Assembly (NCBI GenBank): GCA_003971905.1
Contig: RSEE01000044.1
Coordinates: 248,001 to 312,000 of the forward strand
DNA length: 64,000 nt
Direction: 5' to 3'
Source of the DNA: Moniliella sp. 'wahieum'
Lineage: Eukaryota > Basidiomycota > Moniliellomycetes > Moniliellales > Moniliellaceae
Of the stretch, positions 58,623-64,000 are shown in pieces. Positions within the stretch are counted from its first letter, which is position 1, and each line of letters begins with the position of its first letter. Below the pieces are notes generated by a model. The model was not told the origin of the DNA and did no database searches. It worked only from the letters and a program-made list of their open reading frames with translations. The position numbers were made by a program, and so were the translations under genes.

Positions 58623-60472
58623 TCATCGAGATGAACTACCACCACATCTCAGGTGTGGTATGAACCCTGTGATGAGAGTGGCGCCCCCCTCGGGACGCCC
58701 ACTGCGGATACCCCCTCCCAGCGACGAACCGGCTGATTCAAACTCTGTGCGTGTCACAGAAGGCCCGTCTTCCGCGACCAGCGTCAACAGTTCCTCGTAC
58801 GTCATCCCATCACAGGGATGGTCATTATTCCTCTTTTCTCCACCGCATTGATCACCGCCAGACGGAGAAGCTCAGTATCCATCCATAGGGCGATTCAACA
58901 ACAACTGGACCCGGCGCGCCAATTGTCGATGCTTCTCGACAAACTGAACTCCAGTATGCGACCCAATAGTCAGGCGAAGCAGCGCCGAAACCGTGGAAAG
59001 TTTCTCCTGGGCTGTGGTGTGACCGTATTTTTGGCGGAGAATGGCGAAGAGAGGATGCAAGAGCCGGCATGGGAGCACCAAGCGATTCATGTACAGAACG
59101 GTGCAAGTGAACATAAAGGGGGTAGAACAGTTTGTGGTCTAGACCAGATTTGTAGTGTGCGTCGGCAGGTCCCAATTCAACGATCGCCCGAGACCCCCTG
59201 ACCGTCAGTTCCAGGGCGGCTAAGGTACTGTTAACCCACGGCCAAAAAGGCTGCCCTGGTTTAAACTTGTCCACTTCCTGAACCCGGTCGGTAAGATTTG
59301 ACAAATCGGCCAAAGTGTTTGGATCCGTGCCGTCGTTATGGTTGCGCTGATACAATGCCGTGCATGCCTGGACGCCAAGGTCGGCACCATACGCACGGAC
59401 GGCGTGATCATTGACCTGGCTCCAACGAAGTCCGCCGTCAATCAAACGTTGGAGGGCATCGACTGCGTTTTGCACATCTGGCCGTGGGTGTGTGAGTCGT
59501 GGCCCCATATGGGGGTTTTCGGCCAATTTCTTTTCTGAAATGACCTTTTCTAGGACCGTCATGGCAGCGGGTATGCCCACTTCAGTACCCCACCGTTTCT
59601 CTGCCACGTCCAGGAGACGTTCCGCAGACAGAACAGAACTGAGCCTATTCAACGTGGACATGATCGCATCAGCATCGAGTGGAGGAGAAGAAGATGACGC
59701 CGTGTGCGGCGCAGTGGCATCAGGAGTTTGTTCGACGGTGGGGAGAGGTGATACCGGTCGTGGGGTCAGGACAGGCCAAAGGTTCAACAGGGATGCCAGC
59801 AGATGTGCCGGAAGGCTGTTCTTCGGTAGAAGTGGAGGGCGAAGATCAATTCCAACATCTGGACAAGAATTGGTAGAACATGTCACGCAATTCGTTGAAC
59901 TGAAGCGCAACAGAAGCTTGGGCAGACGGGTCGCGCTTGCTACCTGATTCACGGGATCCCCGACCATTTTCTTGACCGTCTCCTTGAGTGATTCAAGCCG
60001 GCCCCAGATAGTGTATAGACGAATGTCGAGATCAGCAGAGAACCGTCGCCTTGGGTGGTCACCCAAGACGACTGCGTCTCAAGAACAAGTACAAGGGCTC
60101 ATATTTGCTGAGCATGCCCTTGGCCAGCTGAGAAGCACGTTCAAAGGAGATTCCCGATGAAGGAAAAGGAGGGGGAGAATGCCTTCGGCCCAGGATGGGT
60201 TCGAAGGACCAGAGATAAGGGGTGGAGTGATGGTGCTCATTGTTGACGAAATACACCGAAGGAATAAGAGGGAAATGGGGAGTGGGATGTTGACCGTCGC
60301 TCACTGGATGTGCGAAAAGAAGGAGTTGTAACTCTGACGAGACTTGGAGTCCAGATGGTCCTCGAGAGGGTGATGTAACCGCACTAAGCAGTGGTGGTGG
60401 TGGTGGTGGTGGTGGTGGCGGCGGCGGTCTAAGTAACCAACAACGCCTATATATAGGGCATCCAGCGGCCAC
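58623..60472 (-). CDS. Uncharacterised protein, well-formed but unknown
   Basis: A 404-codon frame (58852-60066) has clear protein character: ADLDIRLYTIWGRLESLKET, MSTLNRLSSVLSAERLLDVA, GIPAAMTVLEKVISEKKL, VQNAVDALQRLIDGGLRWS, VRAYGADLGVQACTALYQR and WPWVNSTLAALELTVRGSRA. Upstream, in another frame, SFERASQLAKGMLSKYEPLY leads straight into it, so the start lies further upstream, up to about 60472 or just beyond. Downstream, after a slip, MDTELLRLAVINAVEKRG and MTYEELLTLVAEDGPSVTR read on to about 58623. Total is perhaps 600 residues, mostly helical. I do not recognise the family. No signal peptide or membrane segment is seen. The upstream end runs into a TGG microsatellite. Confidence 0.5.
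60390..60428 (+). repeat. TGG / CGG trinucleotide microsatellite
   Basis: About ten GGT units followed by GCG units. On the minus strand it would read poly-Pro or poly-His if translated. It sits at or just before the start of the unknown gene. Confidence 0.8.
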
Positions 60473-61402
60473 TCTCTACCAGGGGCTATCTGAGGCTGCG
60501 TAAAACAAGCAAAACAGAAGCCAGAGAAATCAATGGAACTCCTATAGTGCATGAGGTGCATGAGGGTTCTGTGACGAGGGACTGAAAGGAGCTTGATCAA
60601 ACACACGAGCCACCTGTGGCGGCTAAATGTGGCTTTGGGTTTGTCAATGTTTATATATACCCTGGCGGATGGTTTACTCCCATACTCGAGTTTTTGTGCC
60701 AACTGAAGGCGCACTCGTCCCACCCCAAGCTGCTAGAGTGGGACTGGGAGCACTCGGCGATCCTATGATCAGCTACAAAGCAGCTTCAGACAATGCGTGA
60801 AGGCAAAGTGGTGATCCACAAGCTTCAGAAGCAACGTCTGAAGGGAGAGAGAGGAGAGGAGAAGGAGGGAGATGGAGCGAGCAGGGCGTGCGCGGCCTGC
60901 GAGCGGAACTCTTCCGCTCGGCTAGGCGAGCTTCACCGATCCATTGAGGGCCGTGCAGGAGAAGCCTAGCACTACCCTCTAACACAAGCTAGTGGGACGC
61001 ACACGCGAGAATTGGTCGAACCCACAAAGAGTAGGGAGATAGAGCTGAGGGCAGAACTCCTCTACGCATCGTCGGTCTGACTCACGATAGGGAATGACAC
61101 TGTCCGCGTATTAGACAGTGGGGCCATGGAGAGTAGACGTGCCACTGGTGATGCTGGGGTCAGCCACGGTGGCGTTTTGGTGGTGGAAGGGGGTGGGGTG
61201 GTGTGCCTAGTATCGGGTGCGAGGGCGCACCCTGAGCCTGAAGTAACTAGTATACTATACTAACTCTACTGGCTAACTAGTAGGAATTCGGCACAGGGAG
61301 GGAGGTGCAGGCAGGCAGGGCTAACGGGGCGTTCATATAGTGTGTGTTTTCCTCCCTTTCTCTTCTCTTCGTAACTCGTACTCGATTGGTATCTCAAGCA
61401 CG
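60473..61402. other. Intergenic region between the unknown gene and Pus3
   Basis: No supported gene. Purine-rich GAGAGAGGAGAGGAGAAGG-like sequence near 60848-60870; otherwise no structure. Confidence 0.45.
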
Positions 61403-63611
61403 CTATGCTTGCACCTGCCGCTTCGCCTCGACCTTCCGAGCGCGTCGCTCCATCTTCCACGCCTTTTCCGTGCGGAAGCGCTCGTTTCGCACTTCCGGCG
61501 GATCATCCCGCTTTAATTGGGCCATTGGTGTCCACCCTGGCTGGCCCGAGCGCGAGGTAGCATGCCCCATAGGAAGGAGGATGCGCTGGCCTCCACCCTC
61601 ACCCTCTTCCGCGGGGGGAGGGATGAGGGTCGGTCGTCGTGCATGATGGTACAGGGTAGACGCTGGCACCCATCCCCCCGAAGAGGCAGTCGGGGCTGAA
61701 AAGACAAAGTGGCGATACAGTTGGGCCTTGATCGCGCTTCGTACCCAGGACGCGTGCAAACCCAAAGAGAGACTGCTGACGGCCATGTCACCATGTTCTT
61801 CTGCTTGTTGGTGCGCCCGCGCCGAGGCTACCACCGCAGGCCAATCTGCTTCAGGGCCTACCTCGTCAGTTACCGCTTCCCCAGGGGGAAGCAGTGGGCC
61901 ATCGTATGCCCCAGCACGCCATTGTACATCCGTCGCTTTGAACCCGCAATCCCACAGCATCAACGGCGCATCCGATGCCATCTCGTACGTCGGACGTCCC
62001 TCAATCACCGTCAGGGAGTGGTAGAGCTGTTCCAAGGCAGATTCGTGCGCCATCTCGGTCTGGGCCTGGGCCCGGGCCTCGGTTCCTACTTCCTGGCTAT
62101 CAGCCCATGCGAGGTTCGGCTGTGTAGCAGGGTGAGCAGCTGCCATGGCCGTTTCGGCAGCTTGCCGCATCTGTGCTGCGCGCGCACGGTCCTCGTCCGC
62201 TGCTGTGAAGCCTGCCATGGAAGTGGCAGTGGAACCAGGGAGGACGACCATGTGCTGATCGTTTGCTTCTGCATCCGGCCCTGTTCGCAAGCCAGCCAGG
62301 CGCAACGCCAATCGATCCGCCGCCACCGCACCAGTCTTGACATTCAACAATTCATCCACCACGCTCGGTTCCTCCAACCCGGCACCAACCATGAAGAGAA
62401 CAGCGACCATGTGGCGGACTTGGTGGTAGAGGAACGCAGTGCCGCGTAGGTTGAGTACAAACATTTCTTCCCACTTCCCTTCCTCCCTCCGCTGGAGGAG
62501 AAGCGCGGTTGTCGTCCGTGTATGCTTGAACCGTAGAACTCAGCGCTGGGTCGTCCCCCGGTACGCGACGGAGCGGCCAGCCAGGATCGACAAGGTCAAT
62601 GCTCACCCCATCGATGCGACGACGAAAGTTGGTAATTTGTTTTTCCGGTACCATCTTGCACAAGTTGCGGAAATCGTGTTCGCCCAAGAAACGAGCGGCG
62701 GCCTGGCGCATCGCACCAATGTTCAACTCACTCCCGGCATTGTGGATCCCAGGTACAGCCGTCGCGCTCAGACTCCGGAGCGCCGGGGGAGCGCCCGAAG
62801 TGAAGAAGTACTTGTAGTGCCGGTAGCGACAGTCAAAGCGCGAGCTAAAGTCGGCCCGGACGGGAGACCAACCCGTAATCTGGATCGTGGAGGGAAGAAT
62901 GCGGTTGAGCGTATGCACATATGGCAGTTCCTCGGTTGCTGGAACAAATGGGATTGGTCTCCCTTCCTTGTCCAGCAGCGGGGTGCGAAGTAATATTTCG
63001 TCCCTTTCCTCGGACCGCTTCATACCGCGCAACCATTCTCTCCGCTCTACCTTGCGCGCTTCCCACTCGTCCACACGCTTGCTTCGTAGCCACAAACTGA
63101 CCACTTGCCCAGCCGCTGATACACCGCGGTCCGTGCGCCCGCACCGGGAAAAGCCAGCTCCTTCCATCCCCTGTTCAGGGTCCACCAAACGCGCCTGCAC
63201 CAACGCGGTCCACAACACAGCTTCCACCGAGTTGGTCCCCGGACCTACTTGATCCGCTTTCCCCACCTCCCCAGGCACCAGCGGCAGCAACGTATCAATC
63301 CCATTCTGCGCCGCCAAGCCCAGGTACGGTTCCCCGTCGTAGCTGAACCGAAGCGCCACTTTGCGGCATGGGTGACTGAGCACTTTGAATGGCCGCGTAG
63401 GTTTCTTAGGCACCTTGGGTTCTCCCTTGAGTGCAGCAGCCCTTTTGGCCCGGAGCGAGGGGGCGGGCTGGAGCGGGGGTTGAGGCTCCTCCTCCGGGTT
63501 TCGTGGGGGGAAGGAAGGGGTGCGTGCCTCAGCTGCGAGCAGACGCTCAACCAGTTCCTCGTGGGAGAGCTTGGCGTACTCGGCCCGCTTGCTGGCCAGG
63601 TCGGAGGGCAT
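61403..63611 (-). CDS. DEG1: tRNA pseudouridine synthase 3 (TruA family, Deg1/Pus3)
   Basis: Makes pseudouridine at tRNA positions 38 and 39. The start MPSDLASKRAEYAKL is followed by SHEELVERLLAAEA, the short N-terminal helix typical of Pus3. The core begins VALRFSYDGEPYLGLAAQ; the catalytic aspartate lies in FSRCGRTDRGVSAAGQVV; then DFSSRFDCRYRHYKYFF, FLGEHDFRNLCKM, FLYHQVRHMVAVLFMVGAG and YEMASDAPLMLWDCGF. The frame slips once near 62460. At about 736 codons it is much longer than yeast Deg1 (442): there is an Ala-rich insert of roughly 110 residues before the YEMASD strand and a basic C-terminal tail ending KVEAKRQVQA. An in-frame extension upstream of 63611 probably spans a 5' leader intron, because TTTTTCAG lies before it. 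Confidence 0.93.
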
Positions 63612-64000
63612 GGATGGTTGGGGGCAGGAGAGGGAGCGGAGGCTGCCAGCGTCGGGCGAGCAAGCGTCAGGATTCAGAGAGCCAGCACCGTAGGGCCGGC
63701 CGAGTGCTCTGCTCTGTACACACCTGAAAAAGAACAAAAATACTGCTGCAAGTGAAATGTTCACACGCCGAGGCTTGGCTGGTGCCCAGCGGACGAACGA
63801 CGGGGCCGCATCATCGACGTCGGCGGCTTAGGCTGCCCCGACCCCTAACGGCCATCCAGCCTTCACGCTCCACGCTACACTGCCCACTCCGACGGGGCCA
63901 GCCTACAACAGCAGCAACGGATGCACACCTCGGCCCACTCGTGATGCTCGCCGGGCTGATTCTGTGTCTAGTAGTACAATTTGATTGAGCACGAAAGAAA
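63612..64000. other. Upstream region of Pus3
   Basis: Probable promoter and 5' leader of Pus3. No other gene can be supported before the window ends. Confidence 0.5.

Overview
This 64 kb window looks like nuclear DNA of a fungus, most likely a GC-rich basidiomycete. The evidence is eukaryotic housekeeping genes with short introns (60 to 170 bp, CTRAC branch sites, AG acceptors), a Zn(II)2Cys6 regulator, a DDR48-type stress protein and one Ty1/Copia retroelement. I cannot place it to genus from sequence alone.

Layout. 0-7 kb: repeat-rich upstream DNA, a DDR48-like stress gene (+), an unknown gene (-) and an Old Yellow Enzyme-family oxidoreductase (-). 7-11 kb: mostly unassigned. 11-15.5 kb: a PHD-finger protein (-) and a heterotrimeric G-protein beta subunit (-). 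16.4-20.8 kb: a large Zn2Cys6 transcription factor (+), divergent from G-beta. 22.6-26.4 kb: an uncharacterised acidic nuclear-type protein with two SUMO-interacting-motif-like sites. 28.8-43 kb, the gene-dense core: 6-phosphogluconate dehydrogenase (+), proteasome ATPase Rpt2 (-), N-terminal protein methyltransferase (+), importin Kap123 (-), pre-60S factor Bud20 (-) and an amidase (+). 44.7-45.6 kb: a Ser/Pro-rich hypothetical gene. 46.8-52.0 kb: a very young Copia retroelement with matching LTRs and a 5-bp target duplication. 52-60.5 kb: three uncharacterised genes and small repeats. 61.4-63.6 kb: tRNA pseudouridine synthase Pus3 (-).

Functional themes. The core holds ribosome- and translation-linked genes (a ribosomal-protein methyltransferase homologue, the main ribosomal-protein importin, a pre-60S export factor and, further on, a tRNA modifier) beside central metabolism (6PGDH) and protein turnover (Rpt2).

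General cautions. Almost every conserved gene reads in two or more frames joined by one-base slips, mostly deletions in short homopolymers. I read these as consensus errors rather than decay, because they hit essential single-copy genes and conservation resumes at once in the next frame. Exon limits of the less conserved genes are therefore approximate. Two pervasive features stand out: introns begin mostly with GTNCGY rather than GTRAGT, and intergenic DNA carries short tandem arrays built on self-complementary hexamers, a different one in nearly every gap.
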